Shown: piece after piece, positions 45,963 to 55,480 of the stretch
How positions within the stretch are numbered: position 1 is the stretch's first letter
Layout of the letters: each line of letters begins with the position of its first letter
Assembly: GCA_013407085.1 (NCBI GenBank)
Contig: JACCGJ010003320.1
Location: 29,553-93,552, forward strand
DNA: 64,000 nucleotides
From: Atriophallophorus winterbourni
Lineage: Eukaryota; Platyhelminthes; Trematoda; Plagiorchiida; Microphallidae
Reading direction: 5' to 3'
The notes under the pieces: model-generated
Databases searched by the model: none
The model's input: the letters and a program-made list of their open reading frames with translations, nothing else
Told to the model about the DNA's origin: nothing
Made by a program: the position numbers and the translations under genes

Positions 45963-47550
45963 ATGACGAGATCACGGGGTTCCAAAGCAGCCACATCGAC
46001 CAGTCGACCAAACGCCCATCACTCAGCCGAACAGCCCACTTCACGCTACTATCATGTGTGACAGCATCACGCGATCAATATGCTGACAAAAAAGTCGATC
46101 AATCAAGCTGTGATGGCGAGGATTCTCCACCCGACAGCGACATGGAACCAACCTGACCTCTGTGCTAAGGGCATGGTGCCACCGAACGCAACAATGGTCA
46201 CGGCCGTCCCAGCATATCGACTCGCAGAATTTTCCCGGTCACGTGCAAATTGTGTGAACAACCGGTGAGTAGCAAGGCAAGTAAAGTCATAACGTGTTTT
46301 CTGTATATGGGTAAGATCCATGGTAAATGTGTCCGTACTTTATCTCCTGATTCGATAGAAGTAATAAATAACGAAAGGGTTCCAGGCGACTGCTATGCCT
46401 GTGTTTGCTGCAGAGCTAAATCCTTTCACGAAGCCGATACTTTTGAATCCAAAATAGAAAATAGTATGGCCAGTTTCGAGTTGAGCCTTCGACGTGTGGA
46501 GGAAATATTGGTAAATCATATGAGTACGCAAGTGATCACTGATGTAGACCATCTTATCAATACAACTACCACCGCTGAAAGAAGCTGAGAGTGAGGCTAT
46601 TGGTGTGGCAAAAAAGGAAAAAAAGCAGGGTTAATCTCGTTTTGGAATCAGTTAAAACTACTACGGCTGTAGTAAGGTCTTACAGAGAAGTGCTGTTACG
46701 GTCGACATCTCCTGTGCATTCCAAAGCTGCTGTACGCGACTCACAAAGTCGAGCCCACAATTGCTTAAATTCTAAAAATTCCGACTTTCAGATAAGCATT
46801 GAGAACTCCCCATATGCACGAAGCGTGAGATTTATGAACGTTAGCGATTCCCAAGAAAGCCTGTTTGATAGCAAACAGAAACACGACCTCGAGAAATGGA
46901 ATCTACTTTGCCACCTAATGCGAATTGAACATGTAATCCCTGAGAAAGTGACACGTCACTCAACTTCAGCGCATATTGTTCAACCTCGTTTGCTAAAGGT
47001 TGCGAAGCTCATATCGAGAACGTACTGCTGAATGCGTACCAACTCAAAACAGATCCTGACTCAAACTGCCGCATATATCCCGATGTACCATGGTGGGAAA
47101 AGAAGGGTAGCTTGAACGCCAGGGTAAAACGATATCACGAAGTATAGTTCAAGTGGGTGTACCAGAAAATACTATTCGAGCATCGATTCAGGAAACCGTA
47201 GAGCACGACGTCAAGCAATGGCGCTACATTACGTGTTGTCTTGATATTTCTAATGCCGTTGTTGTGGACACTTTTCTAGTTCCTTTTTCGCCAAAATGTA
47301 AAGGGGATGGACCGAAACCCCTGAATATAACGTTCTTGACCAGCTCTATGGTCGGAATGGAAGAAAGGTAAACGAACGTTACCCAAGGATGTTAGACTTA
47401 GCTCATCCAAACCCAATGTCATAAGTCAAACACTCCATCGTCTGAAGACAGTAGATAGCAGCGTTTTCATCCAAATGGAAAAATCAATACATCGAAAACG
47501 TCGTAGGTCCGGCTAAAATCGAGCCGGACCCAGCAATTCACACCGAGACC
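45963..47550 (+). pseudogene. CR1-A ORF1 with PHD-like finger and RRM-like part
   Basis: ATG 45963 opens a frame reading MTRSRGSKAATSTSRPNAHH. After frame changes, the PHD-like finger lies at about 46246-46430: CKLCEQPV, TCFLYMGKIHGKC, CYACVCC. Its fourth ligand Cys is replaced by Tyr. A region with FESKIENSMASFELSLRRVEEIL (46440-46510) may form a coiled coil. The middle part is at 46591-47031, then YPDVPWW near 47075, QVGVPENT (47150) and GPKPLNITFL (47310) of the RRM-like part. Several shifts and stops occur. Its counterpart at 8340-8560 keeps the Cys lost here and lacks one kept here. Confidence 0.85.
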
Positions 47551-47639
47551 TAATAGTTGATTCAAGCGGTCAGCGACCAATAAAAAGCTCACGTTTCATC
47601 ATCCCAGGCACAGACTATTCAGCGGTATCCGGCATCACA

Positions 47640-50165
47640 CTGTTTAACGCCTAATCACATACCACATGATTTGTCACTATACAAAGCAGTATCGATCAAA
47701 TGTGTGGTGTCGCTGTGGTGCTCACTTGACCTGGAATCTGGTGACAGCTGTACAATCCGGGTCATATACCGCTCATCAGCATTAACCGCAGAACACAACG
47801 ATATGCTAGTTAAACAAATTCAGCGCCTAAACGCTCGACAGCACGCTAAAATCTTAATCATCGGGGACTTCAACCTTCCGCGGTTATACTCAAAAGGCCA
47901 GCATTCAACAAACTCACTGCAGCACAAACTTCGCGAAGTATTCGACCTCGTACCCCTGTATAACCACGTCTTAAACCATATACAAATGAAAGGAACAGAT
48001 CGGCCGTCTATTCTGGACCTTGTTTTGAATTCAAACGCATCGGCTATCGAATCAGTCGCCAACGAAGTTTCATTGGGGCGGAGTGACCATGTCATGCTCG
48101 TATTCGAGTATTTCTGCAGTGATTAGAGATACAGATACGAGACAAAAGTCATCCGTAAAGTCGACTTGTGAAGAGTCAGAGAAGCACTCTGTGAACTAAA
48201 CGAGATTCAACTTGATTTCAGTGAATCAAATACACATTACAAGTCATTGTTGAACTACCCTCAGATGCAAATCAAATCAAACTCTCGATCTATTCCCAGC
48301 AAAGATGTCCGCACCTTCAGATTCACTGTTCGAAGTAGAACCAGAAAATGGATTTCACTGAAAAGGTGAGCATGGGCCATTCATTGTGATCTTGCTACTC
48401 TCACAACTTGGTTTATATTCTACCGAATACGGAACAGAGTGACCACCCTCGTTCGGTATGATAAACAACAGTACCAGCAACGCATGTTGGAAAGAATTGA
48501 ATACAATCGGAAATTACTGTACAAAATTGTGAATGATAAAACCAAAGTGAAACCAGGTGTTTTCCACTCATGCCAGAACAAGAAATAACTACTACAGTTC
48601 AAGAGACAATAGATGCTCTTGTGATCTTTTACTCTCAAGTGTTCTGTCCGAAACAGCAATTATTGCATCATGGTTTATCAAACTCATTAGAACCTCTAAC
48701 TGAACCAATAATTGACCAAGTCGTTGTGGAACGACACCTACGTCGACAAAATACGAGGGAATCACCCGGCGGGGACAACATTACCCCAGTTATTCTCCGC
48801 GCATGTTATAACAGCTTTCACACAGTCTGGCGGAGGTCTTCATCCAGTGCTCGATACGGCTGCTTACCGTCAGCTGGGAAAGCTAGTGTGATAATACAAA
48901 TTTACAAGGGTGATGGTCGTTCCGATGTAGCATATTACAGGCCCTTTATGCTGCTCCCCTGCATCTGGAAAATAATGGAGAGCATTCTGAATGTATCGTG
49001 GGTCACCTTGAAACTAAAGTACGTTTATCAGCAGCACATGGGTTTCACTCTGGAGGATTAGGCAACGTCTCTTGACTTAGGATACTCCCTTCATGCCTGC
49101 TATATTGATCAATCGGAGGCATTCGATAAGATCAACCACAGCCTGCTTCCGCAAAAGCTAGTGCAATATGGGAAAACAGGAAACTTATTATCTTGGATAA
49201 CGGATTATCTGACCGTTCGGAATGTGCGAGTTTGCATTGACGCCGTTCTATCGAAAACCAGCAATGTCACCAGCGGCGTCCCTCAAGGTTCGGTGCTCGG
49301 GCCTATCCTTTTATTATTATATATGCATGATATTGCGCAAGTAGTACTGTGCAGGATGGTTCTTTTTGCTGATGACATGAAAGCATGGAAGCAAATCCGA
49401 TCCTGTGAAGATTGTTTGATGCTACAAGAGGATTTGGATACCATGTATTACTGGTTTCAGATAAATCAGATGCTTTTCAATATACGTAAATGTAAAATGT
49501 TTCAACTTGGCCGGCAATACGAGCATGCACTTAATCTTAGTCATAAAAACATGACTCGGACCAGCGCTGAGAAGGATTTCGGTATCTGGATTACTAATAA
49601 ACTGAAACTGAATAGTTATTGACAGAAAGTCTTTTTTACAAGGCAACCGGTATCCTGGGAATGCTCAGGTGAATATTTGAGCAGTTCTATCTTAAAACCC
49701 TCCCCCGCATTATAAATACTTACATCCATCCAACGATAGAATACATGATCCAAGTTTGGGCACCGTGGCCTCGTAAAGACATTGAATTGCTGGATAAAAT
49801 TTACCACCGAGCGACGAAGTTAGTTGATGGGATGCAGCGCATCCCATACCAAAAGCGAATGGCAATGCTGGGATTGACCGATTTTACACAAAGGAGAGTA
49901 TGAAGAGACATGATGCTACATATAAAATAACCATCCCTTGTCCAAACTTTTCACACGCTCGCCATCCCGTGCCAGTCGGAAACATGAACTTACAGTGCTT
50001 ATTCCGACTTAAAGACTGAACTGTCGACGATATTCGTATGCTGTACGTGTAAGTTTCACGTGGAACACCCTCTCCTCCACTGTTACACACTCAGCCAACC
50101 TGGATATTTTTAAAGCTAATTTGGACAAATACTTGAGAGAAAACCCAAATTTCGATACGACTTAC
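47640..50165 (+). pseudogene. CR1-A ORF2: partial endonuclease and reverse transcriptase
   Basis: The start of the endonuclease, including the catalytic Asn and Glu motifs, is missing. The remainder shows VVSLWCSLDL, IIGDFNLPRLYS and GRSDHVMLVFEY (to 48126). The linker has RKWISLKR and a damaged SPGGDNITPVIL. RT: YYRPFMLLP, a broken first catalytic region near 49090 (CYIDQSEAFDKINH), SGVPQGSVLGPILL and VLFADDMKAW, so the FADD catalytic pair is intact (49363-49392). The thumb has EKDFGIWITNKLKL. The C-terminal traces IEYMIQVWAPWPRKDIELLDK and SAYVXVSFTWNTL run to 50165. There are at least six breaks. Confidence 0.85.
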
Positions 50166-50275
50166 ACTACATGAGTTTCCCCGTTCTTCTTCTTTTTATT
50201 GTATATAACTCATAACTCCATCCTATGGTTATTGTTAAGCTAAATGCTTTTTAGACCATTACAACTTTGAATCAC
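50166..50275 (+). other. CR1-A 3' end
   Basis: CCATCCTATGGTTATTGTTAAGC, then TTTAGACCATTACAACTTTG and AATCACTTTGG. This is the CR1 3' signature also seen at 5860-5955. Confidence 0.7.
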
Positions 50276-50299
50276 TTTGGGTGGAAAATCACCCTTTCC

Positions 50300-50655
50300 G
50301 CGATTTGATAAAAGTTAGTTCCCCTAAGAATACACGGAATCATTCAAGTTGTATCGTTATACCGCAATGAAGACTCAATTGAAGACGCCTTTCCTTCGAG
50401 ATGCGTATTTGCTTTCTGTGGAATTCACATGGCAGGATATTGTGAACGCCCCTACGATCCGTGATTTCAAATCAAAACTGGATACTGAAATCAAAGAGCA
50501 CCCCACTATTAGTTTATTGGCCCCATATGAACCCACACAAACCAAGCATCTTAATTGAAATTTGATTGCATCCTCTGTATTTTATAGCTGTCATCCAATG
50601 GTTCATGTCAAGCGATTGCTTTTTTACACCATAAAATCTTGATTCTTGAAGATCT
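50300..50655 (+). pseudogene. CR1 LINE C-terminus and 3' end fragment
   Basis: The frame at 50430-50558 reads DIVNAPTIRDFKSKLDTEIKEH, the C-terminal CR1 pattern (NSLPxx..AxxxxxFKxxLD). Then come CCAATGGTTCATGTCAAGC and the tail AAAATCTTGATTCTTGA. It stands immediately before the PLE remnant. Confidence 0.75.
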
Positions 50656-50689
50656 CAGCATATGAACTTAATTTTTCGTGGCAAATAAT

Positions 50690-51429
50690 CAAGTGGTGTG
50701 TAAAAATTAGTTGAAATATGTCTGGTACCGATCGTGTGTTTATAATGGAACGGAATGAGTGTGCAAATTTATGGTGGCGGTACGTCGATGAAGAGTTTGA
50801 CATAATTAAGCGGGATCATTTGGAACCATTCTTTAACTATTTGAACGGTCTAGACCCCAGGATAACAGTCACGAAGGAAACACCAATTGATGAGTGTAAA
50901 ATACCCTTTAGAGGAATCAGAAATGAGTTGGTCGAATAGGGTTTGTATTCCGTATGTTAAAGGCACTTCGGAAGCAATCAGTGGAATCTTTAACAAGGCG
51001 CCCATACGTGTAAAATATTTTATAAAGGGAAAGCTATCCGTTTGACCTCAGTGCATTTTACAGATAACGGCACCTTTATCAAGCGTCACGAATAACATTT
51101 ACAGAATCCAATGTGAGAGTTGCTCTAGTGTTTACACAGGACAGACTTCCAGAGAACTTCACACCAGAATCGAGGTACGTCGGAAGTGTGTCAAATGACA
51201 ACCCCGAGATGAGGGAGAATGTCAATTCCTTATTCAATATTTAGCCTTGGTGTAGCACGTTTTAGATACTGTTTACAATATCGATCTTAAGAATGTGGAA
51301 GTTTTACGGAGCGGTATCAAACCGTATGGCAATCGCTCACTTGAGGAAGCGGTCGAAATTTCTAATGCAGTTCGACTGGCGGGGAATAAGATGGAGCGGA
51401 AATCTGCACAATCTGGCGCTGATCATTGA
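50690..51429 (+). pseudogene. Penelope-like element: RT tail and GIY-YIG endonuclease
   Basis: Penelope-like elements code for a telomerase-like RT fused to a GIY-YIG endonuclease. The frame at 50718-50939 has WWRYVDEEFDIIKR (RT motif C, where YVDD has become YVDE), then LEPFFNYLNGLDPRI and a damaged PFLD motif (PFRGI). Next come YVKGTSEAISGIFNKAPIRV (50950-51010), and the GIY-YIG segment NNIYRIQCESCSSVYTGQTS with RELHTRIE (about 51087-51175). After a frame break comes the C-terminal HNIDLKNVEVLRSGIKPYGNR with EEAVEI (51275-51360). Most of the RT is missing. A hammerhead-carrying foldback follows after about 65 bp. Confidence 0.85.
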
Positions 51430-51529
51430 TGCGAACGTATGTAGTTAATATTCATCTTTTCCACCAAGAATTATTTAACCTTAACCCAATTAATGCAAAG
51501 AAATTTGAGTGGAATCGGTTAGAGTAGTT

Positions 51530-51573
51530 TTGGGTAACGTTTCACTTCTGACACAGAAGCTTCGTCAGACCAA
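51530..51573 (-). ncRNA. Hammerhead ribozyme, subfamily C, left arm
   Basis: Minus strand: stem I arm TTGGT (51573-51569), core CTGACGA (51568-51562), stem II with CTTC/GAAG and a bulged G, and core GAA. Stem III is AC/GT without loop, followed by a cleavage-site T and stem I arm ACC-AA with one bulged C. All core positions fit the CTGANGA...GAAA consensus. Same sequence as 51885-51928, in inverted orientation. Confidence 0.7.
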
Positions 51574-51884
51574 GGGTGATAGTCAGGACAGGGAACATGA
51601 TTAAGTAGCGGTCAACCCACCACCACTTATTTGACCTTACCGCTAAACAGCCTATAGTACGCTTACCGTGTGTCACGTCTCGTGGGAATGACCAGGATCA
51701 GTTGTCCATTTTCCTCACAGTGTGTATCCAAATCAATCCGATACAAGTGAACACGGTCAAGGTCAGTTGACACAGCTGCCCACATACGTAAAAGTACATA
51801 ACTAACGGGGTTTAACGGTAAGGTCAAGTAAGTGGTGGTGGGTTGACCGCTACTTAATCATGTTCCCTGTCCTGACTATCACCC

Positions 51885-51928
51885 TTGGTCTGACGAAGCT
51901 TCTGTGTCAGAAGTGAAACGTTACCCAA
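51885..51928 (+). ncRNA. Hammerhead ribozyme, subfamily C, right arm
   Basis: Plus strand: stem I TTGGT (51885-51889), CTGACGA (51890-51896), stem II A-CTTC/GAAG-T (51897-51914, G898 bulged). GAA is at 51915-51917, stem III AC/GT at 51918-51921, cleavage-site T at 51922, and stem I ACC(C)AA at 51923-51928. Stem III has only two pairs, as reported for minimal hammerheads in Penelope-like elements. Catalysis from such a form may need dimerisation. Confidence 0.7.
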
Positions 51929-52174
51929 AACTACTCTAACCGATTCCACTCAAATTTCTTTGCATTATGAATACACGATCGGTCCCAAACATATTCCAAT
52001 CGATTGCTTAACCCAATTAGTTGCGTACTTTTACACATGTGGCGCACAATGTCAACTGAACTTGATCTTGTTCACTTGTGTAAGATTTATACGCATACAC
52101 ACCTTATTAAGAAAATCGACCACTGATCCTCATCATGCCTACGTGACGTAACACTACGTGGACGTACTATAGGA

Positions 52175-52296
52175 TGTTGAGCGGTAAGTTCAAATCATTG
52201 GTGGTAGGTTGACTGCTACTTAGTCATGTTCCCTGTTCTAACAATCACCCTTTGTATGACGAAGTTTCTGTGTCAGAAGTGAAACGTTATCAAAAA
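52175..52296 (+). repeat. Single copy of the foldback arm with a mutated hammerhead
   Basis: Matches the right arm from GGTAAGTTCAAATCATTGG to GTGAAACGTTATC. The hammerhead core reads ATGACGA (C to A at the first position, 52257-52263), with stem II TTTC/GAAG. Likely inactive. Confidence 0.8.
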
Positions 52297-52329
52297 TTAA
52301 ACTTGAATGCAACTGTTATATAGCATTTC

Positions 52330-52540
52330 TACAACGAACCACGGTGTTCAAACACAAAATCACATAGTGATTCCTGGTCAAGCACTGAAGGCGTTCATGG
52401 ATGAATCCTATGTAACAGTAGTGGTATTCAAGTGTAATTTTGTTTACCACTTATCCACTGTTTCAGGGCTCACTGAAACTAAATTTACTGTCTCCACCTG
52501 ATGACGTCAAACAGCCAAAAACCGGTAGTGGTGTGTAAGT
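52330..52540 (+). repeat. Subfamily A hammerhead repeat unit
   Basis: CGGTGTTCAAACACAAAATC and GATTCCTGGTCAAGCACTG match 41744-41790. The block GGCTCACTGAAACTAAATTT leads into the hammerhead at 52494-52531, and GTGTGTAAGTTCGGGGGATG follows. Confidence 0.8.
52494..52531 (+). ncRNA. Hammerhead, subfamily A, core G lost
   Basis: Stem I CCAC/GTGG is perfect, and CTGATGA (52498-52504) and the stem III ACC/GGT (52521-52526) are intact. However, the conserved GAA at 52518-52520 reads AAA, and stem II is weakened (CGTC against GCCA). Expected to be inactive. Confidence 0.75.
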
Positions 52541-52779
52541 TCGGGGGATGCGAGCAACACAATACTTTCGTTACCAAAAATTGTTTTATCCGGTTACACA
52601 CATTTTTTTCCATTCCGCTAAATAATATTTTTGTTTTAATGAAACTTCAAAGCCGTCTTATGGTTTGTGTGTCTGTTTGCAGTTTATGACAAACACTTCC
52701 ACCAGTTCAATTCTACCATTGACAACCGTATCCTGTGCACATTTTTAGAAAATTTTGAAACAAGATGACTTGATTAATT
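52541..52779. other. No recognisable feature
   Basis: AT-rich spacer between a hammerhead repeat and a CR1 copy. Confidence 0.5.
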
Positions 52780-54690
52780 CACGAAGATAAGCAATATTGC
52801 CATTGTAAGCTGGTAGAACAAACGGAAAGAATGCTCTAATATACTCCTTGTGATCGTAAGCAACGAAATCTAGTTTAAACCGAGAATGGTTTGACAGTTA
52901 CTGTCCAGACTACAGCTGATGTTTTCTCAACATTTTATGCTCAAATCTTTTGTTCAAAGTGTATCTCAGTGACAACAAGTTCGTCTGGCTCAATAAAATC
53001 TGAAAGCTCAAGTGATGACTACACCAATGCTGCGGTTGTGCGAAATCATCTGCGCAGGCTAAACGTAAACAATTCTCCGGGTAAAGGCGGACTAACGCCA
53101 GTTATGCTGAGATCATGTAAGCTGGAGCTTTTTGGTCCGTGATATGGTTGAGTTAAACATTCATTGAATACGAGAATCTTACCGGCTGACTGAAAAATCG
53201 GAGTTATTACACCAAGCGAAAAAGCTGGCAGTCGTTCATATCCGGACAATTTCCGCCCTGTGACGCTCCTTTTAGTAATTTCTAAAGTATTGGAACGCTT
53301 GGTGTGTGAAAGTGTTATCAGACACCTCGAGAGTTATGAAATTCTTTCTCAGGCACGACATGATTTACGAAAACATATTTACGCTTGATAAACTTGCTCA
53401 TGACTTTAAAAGATTTGACACAAGCATTAGATGAAGAGAGTTGCGTACCTACCAATTACATAGATCTTTAGATAGATTTCGATCGAGTTGATCACGCTTT
53501 GCTGCTTTGGAATCTGCAGGTTGTTGGTGTCACTGAAAATGTTCTTGCTTGGTTCACAATTTATTTGTCTGAAGGCAAAGCGAATCTCAGAATAGAAGGC
53601 AAAATTTCCCTAACTACAGAAGCCCCGAGCGGTTTTGTACCAGATCCAATACGGTTTGTAATATTAATAGATGATCTACTGCGATTGTTGCGATGTAAAA
53701 TTGTCATCTTCGCCAATGATGTAAAAATTTGAATTAAGGTCAATTCTGTTGACGATTACCTAGTTTTGTAAACAGACCTAAATAAGCTGCATCAGTGGTC
53801 AATTCAAAAAACTGACTGCAAATAAAGCTAAACTTGCATGCCACTGTTGAATAGGTATCTTACAAAGAAACACGATGTTCAAATATATAACCACAAAATG
53901 ATTCCTGACCAAGCGCCTGTAGCGCCTATAAACGACCTTGGCAAAAATGTTCCTTAGACATCTTTAACGAACTGAAAACTTGGCATGGAGCTCGTTGGAA
54001 AAAGATCTTGGAGTATGTATTAGTGGAAACATGAAGAGCACGGTTCACTGCCAGAATATATATCAACAGGCCAGCAGATCGCTAGGTATATTTCGAAGAA
54101 TATTTAGAAGATTCTCGCAGGTAACGTTACCAAGGATAATGAACATCTATCTTCGCCCTACGATGGAGTATGCGGTAGAGGTCTGGGCAACTTGGCCGCG
54201 AAAAGATATTGCTCTCTTTGATAAAATCTATCACAGAGCAACAAATTTAGTGATGGGTTTTCGCAATGTTCTGTACACCGAAAGATTGCGCCGTTTGGGC
54301 CTATGTGACTTTGCTAAAAGGAGGATACGGCGCGATCTTATTCTGATCTATAGAATCGTGTCTACCGAATGCCATCCACGAAAACACCTGCTTGATGTGT
54401 GTTATGCGAATGCGACACGCGGACATAACTTATCCCTTTACATCAGAAGTTCCCGCATTGAGTTATTTGGAATTTCCTACACTAGCATGTGTTGGACTCT
54501 CCGTGCCTGGCAACGTTTAAATATAACTTGAACTTCTACATGCAAAAGAACATCATTCGTGAGCCTTACATTTGATATAATATACTCCATTTATAGTATT
54601 ATATTTTTCACATTTTCATTTATACCATATTCCTGTGGTATTGTAAAGTATTAACTTTTTAACCATAAATCCTCGAATCATTGAAAAAAT
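52780..54690 (+). pseudogene. CR1 LINE reverse transcriptase, degenerate, with C-terminus open
   Basis: Plus strand. Linker: TTADVFSTFYAQIFC and NNSPGKGGLTPVML at 52891-53142. RT: FRPVTLLLVISKVLERL (53250-53300), then many stops. The GVPQGSVLGP block is damaged (reads APSGFVPDPI), and the catalytic motif is FANDVKI at 53711-53731 (FADD to FAND). A repeat piece (53835-53965) interrupts the thumb. The C-terminal part 53986-54531 is open for about 180 codons: LEKDLGVCISGNMK, MNIYLRPTMEYAVEVWATWPRKD, KIYHRATNLVMGF and RIRRDLILIYRIV. The 3' tail is at 54620-54690. Confidence 0.85.
53835..53965 (+). repeat. Fragment of the hammerhead-repeat family inside CR1
   Basis: CATGCCACTGTTGAATAGG, ACGATGTTCAAATATATAAC and GATTCCTGACCAAGCGCC match 41700-41790. 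It stops before the ribozyme itself. Confidence 0.75.
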
Positions 54691-54721
54691 ATATTGTGGT
54701 GCTCACATTTCCTTTTACTTA

Positions 54722-54764
54722 CACACCACAAACGGTTTCTGGCTGTATGCAGCCAGATATGAGC
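54722..54764 (-). ncRNA. Hammerhead remnant, subfamily A, minus strand (degenerate)
   Basis: The minus strand has ATCTGGCTGCATACAGCCAG followed by GAAACCG and TTTGTGGTGTG, the same altered form as 41818-41856. The core CTGATGA is absent. The outer flank GTGCTCACATTTCC fits the repeat family. Confidence 0.5.
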
Positions 54765-55480
54765 ACCATTGCGGATAATCTCTCGCTAGACATGGAGATT
54801 GATAAGCGGATGGCAGAGCAGCTGTCATTTTGTCCTGATTGAACTCTAGTGTCTGGGGCAACCGCAAGTTGCCTGTGACTCCAAAGCTGATGGTATACAA
54901 CGCGTGCATACTAAATGCTTTATATTACGGTAGTGAGACGTGCATCATTGAAGCAAGACACGAGCGGAATCAGAATGCTTTCCATTTGAGAATCATCCGC
55001 CTTATCTTAAATATATCGTGGATGGACAAAGTAACGGATGCTGAAGTGCTTTCCAAAGCTGGTCTATCGAGCATGCTCACCCTACTACGAAAGCACAACC
55101 TACGGTGGCTGGGTCATGTGTACAGAATGAAAAATGGTCGTACTCCAAATGATCTACTCTATGGTGAGTTGAAATCAGGATGTCGACCTTTGGGGAGATC
55201 GCACTTGCGGAATAAAGACGTTTAAAAAGAGATAAGAAATCTTTCGTCATTGACTCTACGAGTCCGAAAGAACTAGCTCTTGACCGCACATTTCAGAGGC
55301 ACTGTGTAAATCGCTGTGTCCAAACTGCGGTAGAGCAACTACAGCTCTTGGTTGTTGAACGTAGGTCACGCCACTGGCGTGCAACTGACGTCGATAGACT
55401 GACTACTGTCTATCGCTGTGAGTGCTGCGTGACAAATTGTCAGTCCCGAATCGGAGTGTTCATTCATTCTAATAGCATTA
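54765..55480 (+). pseudogene. LINE C-terminal region with zinc-finger-like end
   Basis: Plus strand: TIADNLSLDMEIDKRMAEQL, then a frame break, then SSVWGNRKLPVTPKLMVYNACIL, LYYGSETCIIEARHERNQNAFHLRIIRLIL, WMDKVTDAEVLSKAGL and LRWLGHVYRM. This is the well-known post-RT region of a LINE family distinct from RTE-A, RTE-B and CR1 here. It closes near 55410-55465 with YRCECC and CQSRIGVFIHSN, a zinc-finger-like motif usual at the end of such proteins (F-x-C-x2-C...SRIGL-x2-H). The exact clade is not determined. The RT itself is absent. Confidence 0.8.

Larger units (their letters stand above)
51494..51966. repeat. Foldback: inverted repeat with a hammerhead in each arm
   Basis: Left arm 51494-51650 and right arm 51812-51966 are nearly perfect reverse complements of about 155 bp, with a spacer of about 160 bp. 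The outer 20 bp of each arm match a CR1 C-terminal sequence (TTGCATTATGAATACACGATC continues to the right from the right arm to about 52005, compare 42395-42450). A third, single copy of the arm lies at 52175-52296. Confidence 0.95.

Noticed and set aside
51600..51830. Long terminal repeats of an LTR retrotransposon
   Set aside because: The arms are inverted, not direct, and no gag-pol, primer-binding site or polypurine tract is seen.
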